Counted from the first letter of the stretch, positions 18,442 through 26,619 are shown. The stretch is 64,000 bases of DNA from Chloroflexus aggregans DSM 9485 (GCF_000021945.1 NC_011831.1:3671353-3735352), one strand, 5' to 3'. A program made the numbers and translations. The notes: generated from the letters alone by a model not told the origin.

Positions 18442-19644
18442 ATGTCGGTAGTACTCGCGCACAACATTGAGCTTTGTTCGATACAAGCGCAAGAAGTGTT
18501 CCTGCGCGAGGCAGTTGGTGTGGTGCGGTTTGTCGACAACTGGGTGCTCAAGGAGTGGCTAACGCGTGACGAAGCGTACAAACATGTGCTGCCCAACCCA
18601 CACGAGGCAGCCCTGAGACGGCAACCGAACGCGATCAAGTGCATACCTAAGCGTGTACCGCAGTATGCCATCACGAATCTGGACAAGGCATGCAATCGCT
18701 TTTTCCGTAAGGAAAGCGGGTATTCCACCTTCAAGAAGAAGGGTAGGCACGACAGTGCCCGTTTTGACAACGGGTTGGGCATCGTTCGCTATGCAGGTAA
18801 GCGTATCAACCTACCCTTTGTCGGGGGGGTAAAGATGCGTGAGGCGCTGCGCTTGATTGGCAAAACCCGGTCTGCCACGTGCGCGAGCGTGGCAGACCGT
18901 TGGTACGTTTCTCTCCCTGTCGAGGTTGAAGTGCTCAAGCCCATCCGCGAGAGCCAAGCAGCGGTGGGCATTGATCTGGGCGTCACCACGGCGGCAACAC
19001 TTTCAACCGGTGAAAGACTGGAAGGCCCGCAAGCGTTACCCAAGCATCTTAAGCGTCTGCGCCGTTTGAGCCATCACTATCGTTGCAAAGCCATCGGCAG
19101 CAACAACCGGCGCAAATCGGCGCGGTGCTTGGCGCGGTTTCACGCGCGCATTGCCACCATTTGGCGGGATTGGCTGCACGACCGGCAGCTTGCCCGCGCG
19201 CTTGTCGACATTAGGATGGATAAGTTCAAGCGCCAGCTTCGCGACCAGACGGCGCTCTCTGGTGCGATGCTGGTGGAAGCCAATCCGTGGTTTCCCTCCT
19301 CGAAGATGTGTTTAGGGTGCGGTACCGTGGTGAAAAACTTGCCGCGTTCCGTTTGGGAATGGACGGGCGACAGGTGTGGTACGCACCATGACTGCGATGT
19401 GAATGCGGCAAAAATCTTGAGTGCCCGGTACTCACGAGGGGAGTTGCGCCGCCGTCACGCCTGTGGAGACCGGTCCTGCGGCGGGATAGCGCCGTACCGG
19501 TCTCTGCGTATCTCGTCGGTGAAGAAGGAATCAAACGTGTCCTCTTTGGGCATGGTTCGAGCAACGGAAGGTAGGAATGACCGATCAAGAAGGCGCCTCC
19601 GAACAAGTTATCGAATTGCGCCTGCCGAGCCGTTTGGGGTATGA
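18442..19644 (+). CDS. tnpB: Degenerate TnpB (IS200/IS605-type OrfB) with catalytic-domain deletion
   Basis: TnpB is an RNA-guided nuclease carried by IS605 elements. The N-terminal region (GVVRFVDNWVL, ITNLDKACNRFFRK...YSTFKKKGR) and the RuvC-I motif GIDLGVTT with Asp178 are present. So are PWFPSSKMCLGCG (Cys290, Cys293) and RuvC-III DVNAAKIL (Asp319). Around residues 245-248 WLH is joined directly to RQLARAL, so the usual segment of some 25-28 residues with the RuvC-II glutamate (ED motif) is missing in frame. One zinc-ribbon cysteine also appears lost (WTGDRCG). The last ~25 residues run on into the next gene, suggesting the original stop was lost. It is probably inactive as a nuclease. 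GAGG precedes the ATG. Confidence 0.85.
   Translation: MSVVLAHNIELCSIQAQEVFLREAVGVVRFVDNWVLKEWLTRDEAYKHVLPNPHEAALRRQPNAIKCIPKRVPQYAITNLDKACNRFFRKESGYSTFKKKGRHDSARFDNGLGIVRYAGKRINLPFVGGVKMREALRLIGKTRSATCASVADRWYVSLPVEVEVLKPIRESQAAVGIDLGVTTAATLSTGERLEGPQALPKHLKRLRRLSHHYRCKAIGSNNRRKSARCLARFHARIATIWRDWLHDRQLARALVDIRMDKFKRQLRDQTALSGAMLVEANPWFPSSKMCLGCGTVVKNLPRSVWEWTGDRCGTHHDCDVNAAKILSARYSRGELRRRHACGDRSCGGIAPYRSLRISSVKKESNVSSLGMVRATEGRNDRSRRRLRTSYRIAPAEPFGV
19466..19504 (+). ncRNA. Hairpin at the tnpB 3' end, candidate omega-RNA (reRNA) scaffold
   Basis: A perfect nine-pair stem, GAGACCGGT with ACCGGTCTC (19466-19474 with 19496-19504), encloses a 21-base loop that can pair further (CGGC with GCCG). 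It overlaps the 3' part of tnpB, exactly where guide RNAs of active TnpB systems are encoded. A guide would lie downstream, but the right end of the element is not visible, so only the scaffold is suggested. Confidence 0.4.
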
Positions 19645-20044
19645 GCGAGTCGCTATGGACACGGCAGCGTCGCTGGCGCGTCGCATGGGTTTTTCGCCCG
19701 ATCGAATCGATGCGCTGCGGACAGCGATTGGTGAGGCGGTAACAAATGCCATCGAACACGGCAATCAGTCTGACGCTGCCATGAAGGTAGTAGTCGTACT
19801 TACCATTCGGCCTGATGAATTGATCGTGAGTGTGGCCGATCAGGGTCGCCAATTCCTCGATCCAACTCGGACGACAGCACAGCCCCGTATTGCTGATGCT
19901 TTGCAACGGGCCGATAAGGGTGGTTGGGGTATCTGGTTGATACGCGAGTTAATGGACAAGGTGGAGTTTACTTTAGCGCCAGATGGGGGGAATCAGGTAC
20001 GGATGGTGGTTCATCTCGAACGATCGTCAACGAATAACCACTAA
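19577..20044 (+). CDS. Anti-sigma regulatory factor, RsbW-like serine kinase
   Basis: A 155-residue GHKL-fold (HATPase_c_2) protein. The N box is intact (AIGEAVTNAIEHGN, residues ~55-68), the G1 box is DQGRQFLDP, and the G2-like part is KGGWGIWLIRELMD. Such proteins phosphorylate an STAS partner and may bind a sigma factor. It starts inside the run-on tail of tnpB, with AGGTAGGA before the ATG, and is followed 13 bases later by a second protein of the same family and then an STAS protein, a typical partner-switch set. No sigma factor lies nearby, so the final target is unknown. Confidence 0.88.
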   Translation: MTDQEGASEQVIELRLPSRLGYERVAMDTAASLARRMGFSPDRIDALRTAIGEAVTNAIEHGNQSDAAMKVVVVLTIRPDELIVSVADQGRQFLDPTRTTAQPRIADALQRADKGGWGIWLIRELMDKVEFTLAPDGGNQVRMVVHLERSSTNNH

Positions 20045-20057
20045 ACCGGGAAGAGTC

Positions 20058-20486
20058 ATGCATCTCATCCTACCCAGCATTCTTGGCTATGAAGTGATTG
20101 CCCGTGATGCGGTCTCGACGCTCGCTTTACGGTGTGGCATGCCACAGGAGCGCATAGAGGACGTGAAGACAGTACTTTGCGAGGCATGCACGAGCGCGAT
20201 GGAACAGGGGTGCCATTCCGATCCGCAACGTAAAATACAAGTCGTGTGTGAGGTAGATGAACGTCAACTGGTCGTTGAAGTGTATGCTGAGATTGGCGGC
20301 TCATTGGTATTACCGTGCAAGCCGGTGCAATGGTCGCTCAAACAACCTACATCACCGCGCGACTTGGGGCTTGGGTTAATTGTGTCGCTTGCGGATGAAG
20401 TAAGCGTTAGCGCCGATTCTCACAATGGTACGCGGATGCGCTTCGTGTTTTATCGCGATCCGGCCGGTGTCGGGGGGAATATGTAG
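20058..20486 (+). CDS. Second RsbW-like protein with degenerate ATP-binding motifs
   Basis: This 142-residue protein resembles its upstream neighbour: both begin with a LPS.LGYE strand, then a helix and an N-box region. Here the N box reads LCEACTSAMEQGC, so the Asn that holds Mg and the following His/Gly are not conserved, and the D-x-G box is replaced by VYAEIGGSLV. The G2-like DLGLGLIVSLAD remains. It may bind the STAS partner without kinase activity, or be a decaying paralogue. The start at ATG 20058 follows GGAAGAG; an upstream GTG-type start at 19983 would lie inside the preceding gene. Confidence 0.75.
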   Translation: MHLILPSILGYEVIARDAVSTLALRCGMPQERIEDVKTVLCEACTSAMEQGCHSDPQRKIQVVCEVDERQLVVEVYAEIGGSLVLPCKPVQWSLKQPTSPRDLGLGLIVSLADEVSVSADSHNGTRMRFVFYRDPAGVGGNM

Positions 20487-20528
20487 TGACGTCTGCACGA
20501 TGCAGTGTTACATGCTGAGGAGTGATCG

Positions 20529-20897
20529 ATGTTAGAAGATGAGTTAAATGTCAATATCCGTCATCGCGAAGGGGTTGCAATTATTGATCTAATCGGTGAT
20601 GTGACGACATTCGCCGAAGAAAAGATCAATAATGCGTATCGCCAGGTAACGACGCAGGGTGCTCGTTACATTTTGCTCAACTTTCGCCAGAATGACTATA
20701 TCAATAGTGCGGGAATTGCAATTCTGATCGGCATTGTTACTGAAGTAAACCAGAATGGGCAAAAGCTGGCGATTAGTGGCTTGTCGCCGCACTTTCAGAA
20801 GATTTTTCGCATGGTCGGGTTGGCACAGTATGCCGAAATTTATCAGACCGAGGAGGAGGCACTGAGTGCTTTTAAGCGGCTCAGTGCAATCGAGTGA
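20529..20897 (+). CDS. STAS-domain anti-sigma factor antagonist (RsbV/SpoIIAA-like)
   Basis: A 122-residue STAS protein. VAIIDLIGDVTTF is the first strand, and YINSAGIAILIGIV holds the serine (about residue 60) that the kinase partner phosphorylates in SpoIIAA/RsbV. The C-terminal helix is FRMVGLAQYAEIYQTEEEALSAF. Unphosphorylated protein would bind and titrate RsbW-like protein. It is the third gene of the module and is followed by a terminator at 20944-20987. The ribosome binding site is a GAGG-type box. Confidence 0.92.
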   Translation: MLEDELNVNIRHREGVAIIDLIGDVTTFAEEKINNAYRQVTTQGARYILLNFRQNDYINSAGIAILIGIVTEVNQNGQKLAISGLSPHFQKIFRMVGLAQYAEIYQTEEEALSAFKRLSAIE

Positions 20898-20943
20898 TAC
20901 GCACAGGTTGTCGGTATTATTCACAATTGATAATCGGTGATAC

Positions 20944-20987
20944 CAGGAGCGGTGGAGGGTTTGCCAAATGCTCCTGTTCTTGTTGTA
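20944..20987 (+). terminator. Probable terminator of the RsbW/RsbV module
   Basis: CAGGAGC (20944-20950) pairs with GCTCCTG (20970-20976), a perfect seven-pair stem with a 19-base loop, followed by TTCTTGTTGT. It lies 47 bases after the STAS gene stop and just before the convergent PfkB kinase gene ends. Confidence 0.6.
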
Positions 20988-20990
20988 TGT

Positions 20991-22037
20991 TCACACTTCA
21001 GCAGTGGTAATTGCCGCGGCCAATTCGGTTGGCGTTACAACCGCATTGCCCAACCGCCTGACGACAAGTGCTGCGGCGATGTTGGCTAATGCTGCTGCAA
21101 TCTTGCCACGATAACCGGCAGCCAGTGCCAGCGTTGCTACGGCAATGAACGTATCGCCGGCACCGGTCGTATCAAAGACTTCGCTGACACGGTAAGCCGG
21201 GAGTTGGAGGAATGGCTCGTCATCACCGATTAGCGCTAATCCGGCAGGGCCACGGGTAACGATCACGAGACGCGCGGCGAGTTCGTGGTACAGCCGGCTA
21301 ATCGCACCGGTGATGGTTTCATCGTCAATTGTAGACATGCCTAGCGTTGCGGCGGCCTCGGCGTCGTTGCAGCGAAAGAGGCTGGCGTGGTGGTAGTAAT
21401 GGGCATTCCCCTGGGCATCAACCGCAAAGATTGCCCCATGCCGTCGACATAAATCACGCACAGCATCAACAACCCGCGGTGTGAGTAACCCTAGTTGATA
21501 ATCGGAACAGATTACTGCATCAGCATGCGGAATCTGCTCGGCAAGTGCTGCGATCACCCGCTCTTCAGTAACCGATGCGAGAGGGCTGCGGTCGAGTCGG
21601 TCGAGGCGTGCAACCTGTTGGGGAAGCCGTGGGCTGGCATCGGCCAGAATCCGAGTTTTGCGGGTTGTCATTCGTCCGGTAATCGTGATGACGCCACTGT
21701 CGTCAATCGCTGCCGTGTGCAGGAGGGTGCGAAGATGATCGCCCTCTTCATCATCACCGACAACGGCGACGAGGCTGGCGTATGAGCCAAGAGCGACGAT
21801 ATTACGAGCCGGATTGGCTGCCCCGCCGAGAATAGTTTCACGCCGTAGGTACTCTAACACCGGGATCGGTGCTTCGCGCGAGAGGCGGGTAGGCCGACCG
21901 TAAAGGTACTCGTCAAGGGTAATGTCACCGACCACAACAACCCGCCGACCGGCGAGAGCCGTTGGATCGGGCAACTGCGTGTGATGCGGAAAGGCGGTTG
22001 GCATACGAGTGATAGGGTATGGCAGCGGGGCAGTCAT
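20991..22037 (-). CDS. PfkB-family kinase, HldE/RfaE heptose-7-phosphate kinase-like
   Basis: A 348-residue ribokinase-fold protein. GDITLDEYLYGRPTRLSREAPIPVLE and GGAANPARNIVALG resemble the N-terminal kinase domain of HldE, which phosphorylates D-glycero-D-manno-heptose 7-phosphate. The PfkB signature with catalytic Asp is VFDTTGAGDTFIA near residue 290-300. The nucleotidyltransferase half of HldE is absent, as in separate HldA-type kinases. The start is unsure: ATG 22037 lies inside the loop of a hairpin and has no clear ribosome binding site, and ATG 22004 also lacks one. It follows the aminotransferase gene after 29 bases. Confidence 0.82.
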   Translation of the reverse strand: MTAPLPYPITRMPTAFPHHTQLPDPTALAGRRVVVVGDITLDEYLYGRPTRLSREAPIPVLEYLRRETILGGAANPARNIVALGSYASLVAVVGDDEEGDHLRTLLHTAAIDDSGVITITGRMTTRKTRILADASPRLPQQVARLDRLDRSPLASVTEERVIAALAEQIPHADAVICSDYQLGLLTPRVVDAVRDLCRRHGAIFAVDAQGNAHYYHHASLFRCNDAEAAATLGMSTIDDETITGAISRLYHELAARLVIVTRGPAGLALIGDDEPFLQLPAYRVSEVFDTTGAGDTFIAVATLALAAGYRGKIAAALANIAAALVVRRLGNAVVTPTELAAAITTAEV

Positions 22038-22049
22038 CGCCGACTGCCC
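22028..22049 (-). other. Hairpin over the start codon of the PfkB kinase gene
   Basis: A perfect eight-pair stem (22028-22035 with 22042-22049) with a 6-base loop. The predicted ATG (22037-22035) lies in the loop and the top of the stem. No T tract follows, so it is more like a translation-start structure than a terminator of the aminotransferase gene. Confidence 0.5.
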
Positions 22050-22066
22050 TGCTGAGGTAGCGTGAA

Positions 22067-23287
22067 TTAGGCGTGGTCGACAAGCACTGCTTCACGGAAG
22101 CGCTGCATACCGATCCGGATATCTTCACTACCGGTAGCGTATGACAGGCGCAGGTAGCCGGGCGCGCCGAAGGCTTCACCGGCGACACAGGCGATATGCG
22201 CCTCTTCGAGCAAGTATAGGTTTAGCTCCTCGCTGGTCGTGCAAATCTTACCGTTGCGCAATGGGCGATGGAGCAGGGCACTGACGTTGGGGAATACGTA
22301 AAACGCACCGTCTGGCACAGTGCAGGTTATGCCGGGGATTGTTGCCAACAGTTCAAGAATAAGATCGCGGCGGCGGTGGAATTCGGCGGTCATTGCCGTA
22401 ACCGCAGCTTCGACCGCCGGGTTGGGCGTGTAGGCCGCCAGTGCTGCATCTTGCGAGATGCTCGATGTGTGGGTGCTGGTATGGCTCTGAATAGCCTTAA
22501 TTGCCTCGATGATCGGTTGCGGACCGGCGACATAACCGACGCGCCAGCCGGTCATTGCATACGCTTTAGCAGCACCGTTGACGACTAAGGTGCGTTCGGC
22601 TAAATCGGGGGCAATGCGCAACAGGCGTGCGTAGGGAACATACGAGATTGCATCGTAAATCTCGTCGGTGATAATAATGGCCGGATGATCACGTAGCACC
22701 TCGGCCAGTGCTGCCAGTTCCTCGGCGCTGTAGACCGCACCGGTTGGGTTTGATGGCGAGTTGAGCACAACGACTCGAGTGCGTTCACTCAGGTTCGCCC
22801 GTAGTTGATCAGGTGTCAGCTTAAAACCGGTCTGTTCGGTTGTTTGTGGTGTAATCGGGGTAGCACCGGCTAACTTAGCCTGCTCAACATAACTTACCCA
22901 GTATGGGGCAGGGATAATCGCTTCATCACCCTCGTCGCACAGCGCCTGAAAGGCGAGATAGAGAGCCTCTTTTGCGCCGGTCGTTACTGTTACCTGACCG
23001 AGACCGTAAGTAATGCCTTGGTCGGCAGTGACGCGGGCGGCGACAGCCTTGCGCAGTTCGAGCGTACCGCCGGTAGGAGTGTAATGGGTGTGGTTGGCGT
23101 GGATACCGGCAATGGCCGCTTGCTTGATCGGTTCGGGGGTATCGAAATCAGGTTCCCCTACACTAAATGAGATAACGTTGATCCCGGCGGCACGCATTTG
23201 AGCGACGCGAGCCGTCATAGCGGCGGTAGCCGAGGCTTCAAGTGCAGCGAGACGGCGAGCAAAGCGATATTCCATCTTGGCAGACAT
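22067..23287 (-). CDS. aspC: Pyridoxal-phosphate aminotransferase, aspartate type (class I)
   Basis: A 406-residue fold-type I aminotransferase close to the thermophilic aspartate aminotransferases (subgroup I-gamma). The substrate loop SFSVGEPDFDTP, NSPSNPTG, ITDEIYDA (Asp208, Tyr211), the PLP lysine in GAAKAYAMTGWRVGY (Lys241) and the C-terminal carboxylate-binding Arg in LRLSYA are all seen. Aspartate/glutamate with 2-oxoacids is the likely reaction; some members also accept prephenate. The start has AGGAG six bases upstream, and a TATAAT lies at 23365-23360. Confidence 0.92.
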   Translation of the reverse strand: MSAKMEYRFARRLAALEASATAAMTARVAQMRAAGINVISFSVGEPDFDTPEPIKQAAIAGIHANHTHYTPTGGTLELRKAVAARVTADQGITYGLGQVTVTTGAKEALYLAFQALCDEGDEAIIPAPYWVSYVEQAKLAGATPITPQTTEQTGFKLTPDQLRANLSERTRVVVLNSPSNPTGAVYSAEELAALAEVLRDHPAIIITDEIYDAISYVPYARLLRIAPDLAERTLVVNGAAKAYAMTGWRVGYVAGPQPIIEAIKAIQSHTSTHTSSISQDAALAAYTPNPAVEAAVTAMTAEFHRRRDLILELLATIPGITCTVPDGAFYVFPNVSALLHRPLRNGKICTTSEELNLYLLEEAHIACVAGEAFGAPGYLRLSYATGSEDIRIGMQRFREAVLVDHA

Positions 23288-23359
23288 GGAACTCTCCTAT
23301 CTGGTTGTCTGCTGAACGGCGCGGTGCAGACATCAGGTGTGGTTGATACACTTTCGACA

Positions 23360-23365
23360 ATTATA
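23360..23365 (-). promoter_or_regulatory. -10 element before the aminotransferase gene
   Basis: TATAAT on the minus strand (23365-23360) lies about 72 bases ahead of the ATG. No good -35 box is found at 16-18 bases, so the assignment rests on the perfect -10 box. Confidence 0.5.
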
Positions 23366-23816
23366 CCAGAGGCATGAACCGGTGCTGTTGTCGCCAATCG
23401 TATCATCATTCCCAGAGCTTGTTGTTCTTGTTCGACGATACAAAACAAAGTCACAGTCCGAAGCTGCGGCAGGCTACCAACCGGCTGGCGACCTTCGGTT
23501 GTATGCCGGGGCCTGGGCAGTGGCCGCCGGTTGGGTTCCCGGATTCGCTCCGGTCGGCCGGTGCTGCGGAGCTAAGTGACGGTATCCTTCGGTCGCAGAT
23601 CGGTGGCAGCCCCTGCCAAGATGCATCGTGTGGACAATCCACCGCATTCCATACAAATCTGGGGCAACACGATCTCGCACCGTAGCGCGTTTGCGGTCAG
23701 ACGGTTGGGAAGGGTGCGACGACGGCCCATTCCTCATCGCATACGGTAGATGGATAGGGCCTGGGCGTGTCAGGCTGAAAGCGCGCCACGGGTATCGCCG
23801 AAGTGCCTAACCGGCT
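23366..23816. other. Gene-free GC-rich stretch, possible structured RNA
   Basis: No credible gene lies here. The core, about 23455-23640, is rich in self-complementary GC blocks with TTCG tetraloops, for example CCGGA-TTCGC-TCCGG. Read on the minus strand it has GGCAGG near 23619 able to pair with CCTGCC near 23471, CCGGAGCGAATCCGG, GGCCACTG and AGCCGG..AGCCTGCC in this order. That recalls the core of a cobalamin riboswitch, but the B12 box has three extra bases and no B12 gene follows. RNase P, tmRNA and SRP RNA signatures were looked for and not found. Confidence 0.35.
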
Positions 23817-24935
23817 CTAGGGCCGGCTCATCGGCTCCGGCAGTTTACCGGTACGGGCATACTCTTGCACGGCCAGATAAATAGCGCGAGGTGTGCCGTC
23901 AGGGTCGACGAAGTTCCAGGCATCGGGGTATGAGCGAGTACGGAACGGTGTACTGAATTGCCAAAGAATGGTCGCTTCTAGCCACGGGTATCGGCGTGAC
24001 CATTCGTAGGTGGCAATCGTCCAGCGTACACGGTCGGCGGGGCGCACAGCACCACTCCAGCGTGGGTGGTCGTTATAGCCACCTTCAGTAATGATGATCC
24101 GTTTGTCAGAGCCGCCGAGTCGGTCAAGCAGTTCGCGCACCAGCTCGATGCGTCGAAAATTAACCCGGTCGGGTGCGGGGTCGGTTTCTGGCGGTTCAAG
24201 GCCGCCGTAGGCATGAACGGCCCACATATCGAAAAAGGGAAATGCGCCGGCATCGGCGAGTGAAGCGAGAAATTGCAGATCGTCCATGCGCAGATTCCCT
24301 CCTTCAAGACCGGGACCGGGGGAAAGTGCTCCGGCGATCACGATGGTCTCTGGGGCAACCGCCTTGACCGCCGGATAGGTCTGTTTGAGCAGATCGGTAT
24401 ATGCACCGGGATCAGGTGGACGTTCACCCCACTCAAAACGCAGATTCGGCTCGTTCCAAATCACAAGATGGCGTACTCCTTGCGGTGCGTACCGAGCGGC
24501 AAATACAGCAGCAAAGCGTGCGAAATCGGCAAAGTGGTCGCGATCGAGATAGCGGTCGGTGGTATTGGGTGGACGCGCCCAAGCCGGTACAATGTCGAGC
24601 CGCGCAACGACTTGTAGGCCTTGAGCACGGGCATGGGCAATCACCATATCGGCCCCTGTCCAATCGAAGCCATAACGGGAACGCGGCTGAATGTAGGCCC
24701 ATGGAAAGAGTTCTACAATCCAGCTTGCTCCCATCTCGTTGACTTGCGCAAGCGTTTGGCGAATGTAGGCTTCATCACCGATCCCGGTCAGGCGCGTATG
24801 GACACCGATTAACGGATTTGTGGTGATAACTGCGCGTGGTGGTGGCACGTTGAGCGGGCGTGGGAGCCGTGGTTGTAAGAATTGTCCACTGATAAGCGCC
24901 AGCAAGGCAAGTGCGAGCAGGATAAGACGGTACAT
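23817..24935 (-). CDS. Membrane-anchored glycoside hydrolase-like protein (clan GH-A fold)
   Basis: A 372-residue protein with an N-terminal hydrophobic stretch (residues 1-18) that acts as signal or anchor and a proline-rich linker, then a (beta/alpha)8 barrel. HLVIWNEPNLRFEWG holds the presumed acid/base Glu162, and RIIITEGGYNDH holds the nucleophile Glu284, at the ends of strands 4 and 7 as in families such as GH39 and GH5. HAYGGLEPP is another active-site strand. It is placed outside the cytoplasmic membrane. The substrate is unknown. It stands alone, divergent from the desaturase-like gene. Confidence 0.8.
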   Translation of the reverse strand: MYRLILLALALLALISGQFLQPRLPRPLNVPPPRAVITTNPLIGVHTRLTGIGDEAYIRQTLAQVNEMGASWIVELFPWAYIQPRSRYGFDWTGADMVIAHARAQGLQVVARLDIVPAWARPPNTTDRYLDRDHFADFARFAAVFAARYAPQGVRHLVIWNEPNLRFEWGERPPDPGAYTDLLKQTYPAVKAVAPETIVIAGALSPGPGLEGGNLRMDDLQFLASLADAGAFPFFDMWAVHAYGGLEPPETDPAPDRVNFRRIELVRELLDRLGGSDKRIIITEGGYNDHPRWSGAVRPADRVRWTIATYEWSRRYPWLEATILWQFSTPFRTRSYPDAWNFVDPDGTPRAIYLAVQEYARTGKLPEPMSRP

Positions 24936-25053
24936 ACAGCTTCATCGTTACTCAGAGAGGACGATGCATCGGCTTTGTTATCACCATCCTACCATATGTG
25001 ATGGCGTTACGTTGATTTGACATAAAAATCTGTGCAAGAACTGTTCATATGCC

Positions 25054-25082
25054 TTGCGTCACCATCCTAACCGTGCTATAAA
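25054..25082 (+). promoter_or_regulatory. Promoter of the desaturase-like gene with a repeated 11-base site
   Basis: TTGCGT (25054-25059), a 17-base spacer and TGC-TATAAA (-10 at 25077-25082, extended). The spacer holds TCACCATCCTA (25059-25069), which is repeated exactly at 24981-24991, 78 bases upstream, in the space between two divergent genes. The repeats could be regulator sites. Confidence 0.6.
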
Positions 25083-25134
25083 GATGTAGGTTGTTCATTT
25101 TTGCACATTGAATAGCGACGAGGATCACACAACT

Positions 25135-26526
25135 ATGCGGATTGTGATTGCAGGTGCCGGCCCTGCCGGCATGGTCGTAGCGCGGACGATGGTCGAGCGT
25201 GGTCACGACGTGATCGTACTCGAGAAGCGACATGTGCCCGGTGGTAAGGTATCGGCGTGGCAAGATGCCGATGGTGACTGGATTGAGAGCGGATTGCACG
25301 TCTTTTTTGGTGCGTATCGCAATCTCTTGGCGTTTCTGGAGCGGTACGGTCTTGGCGACACGTTCAATTGGAAGCCGGCGGAGATGATCTTTGTCTCCGA
25401 GCGTCACGGTTTGGCGCCGATCCGATTTGTCCCGTGGTTACCGACTCCATTCAACGGTCTAGCCGGCGTTTTTGCCTTTAAGCCGCTCTCGTTGGCCGAT
25501 AAGCTGCGCATGGGGTTAGGGCTGATACGGGTGATTTTTGGCGATCAGGAGTACGTCGATCAACAAGACAACGAGACCTACGCCTCGTGGCACTTGCGTC
25601 ATGGAATGGGACAGCGATCGCTGGACGAAGTAATGCATACGATGGCGCTTGCGCTCAACTTCCAGCGCGCCGATCGCGTCTCGGCCAAGCTACCGTTAAC
25701 GGCAATGCTCCACTTTGCGCATGAGAAAGAAGCACCGCGCATGGCGCTCGTTAAAGGTTCACCCGATACCAACATTTGGCGCCCGCTGATTGCGCAAATC
25801 GAGCGGTTGGGAGGAAAGGTCGAGCTGAATGCACGTGTTGCCGCCATTGAATACGATGCCGAGACGAATCAGGTGAGTGGATTCCGGCTCGATGATGGTC
25901 GTCTGGTGACCGGTGATGTCTATGTCTCGGCGATGCCGGTGCATAATCTACGCAAAGTTCTTTCGCCGGCTCTCCGTGAGATGCCCTATTTCGCGAACCT
26001 GAACCATCTGAAAGGGTCGCCGGTGATCACGATGCAGCTCTTCTTCGACCGTCGGATCGCCGGGGTCGATAACCTGTTGTTTAGTGCCGGTACCCATCTG
26101 AGCGTCTATGCCGATATGGCGATAGTGGCCCCGGAGTATCATAAGGGTGAGCGAAGTATCATGCAGTTTGTGGTCGCGCCGGCAGCCGAGCTGATCACCT
26201 TGCCAGATAATGAGTTAGTGCAATTTGTAATGGGTGAGTTTGTGCGTTTGCACCCGATTGCCCGCGAAGCCAAACTGCTCAAGCACACGATTGTACGCAT
26301 TCCCAATTCGGTCTACCAGGCATTGCCGGGGGTCGATAAGTATCGGCCCGATCAGGCCACACCGGTGCGCAATTTGTTCCTCGCCGGCGATTATACGCGC
26401 CAACCTTTCTTGGCCTCGATTGAGGGAGCGGTGATCAGTGCGAATCGCTGTATCGAACGTATCACCGAAGCACAGGCCCGTGGTGATCTGATCATTCAAC
26501 CTCAGCTTCTTGCCGCAGCCGATTGA
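25135..26526 (+). CDS. FAD-dependent phytoene desaturase-like oxidoreductase (CrtP/PDS type)
   Basis: A 463-residue flavoprotein. The N-terminal MRIVIAGAGPAGMVVARTMVERGHDVIVLEKRHVPGGKVSAW is the dinucleotide-binding fold. GDWIESGLHVFFGAYRNLLAFLERYG is typical of plant/cyanobacterial phytoene and zeta-carotene desaturases. The C-terminal FAD motif is NLFLAGDYTRQPFLASIEGAVISANRCIERI. It may act on a carotene or related isoprenoid; bacterial CrtI types look different. The TTG at 25108 lies ahead of the GAGGA box, so ATG 25135 was chosen. The C-terminal extension is short. No other carotenoid gene lies next to it. Confidence 0.82.
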   Translation: MRIVIAGAGPAGMVVARTMVERGHDVIVLEKRHVPGGKVSAWQDADGDWIESGLHVFFGAYRNLLAFLERYGLGDTFNWKPAEMIFVSERHGLAPIRFVPWLPTPFNGLAGVFAFKPLSLADKLRMGLGLIRVIFGDQEYVDQQDNETYASWHLRHGMGQRSLDEVMHTMALALNFQRADRVSAKLPLTAMLHFAHEKEAPRMALVKGSPDTNIWRPLIAQIERLGGKVELNARVAAIEYDAETNQVSGFRLDDGRLVTGDVYVSAMPVHNLRKVLSPALREMPYFANLNHLKGSPVITMQLFFDRRIAGVDNLLFSAGTHLSVYADMAIVAPEYHKGERSIMQFVVAPAAELITLPDNELVQFVMGEFVRLHPIAREAKLLKHTIVRIPNSVYQALPGVDKYRPDQATPVRNLFLAGDYTRQPFLASIEGAVISANRCIERITEAQARGDLIIQPQLLAAAD

Positions 26527-26619
26527 GACATCCCGTATACTGAAGTAGAGTGCTTGTCACGATCCGCCCTGTTGCGGGTGGGTCGTCGATTCGGAATTGA
26601 GTATCTGCAAAGGGTCGCC

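Noticed and set aside
23366-23816. RNase P RNA, tmRNA, 6S or SRP RNA
   Set aside because: The conserved GAAAGTCCGGGC/ACAGAA pair of RNase P, the tmRNA ends with CCA, and the SRP GGAAGGAAGCA loop were sought on both strands and not found.
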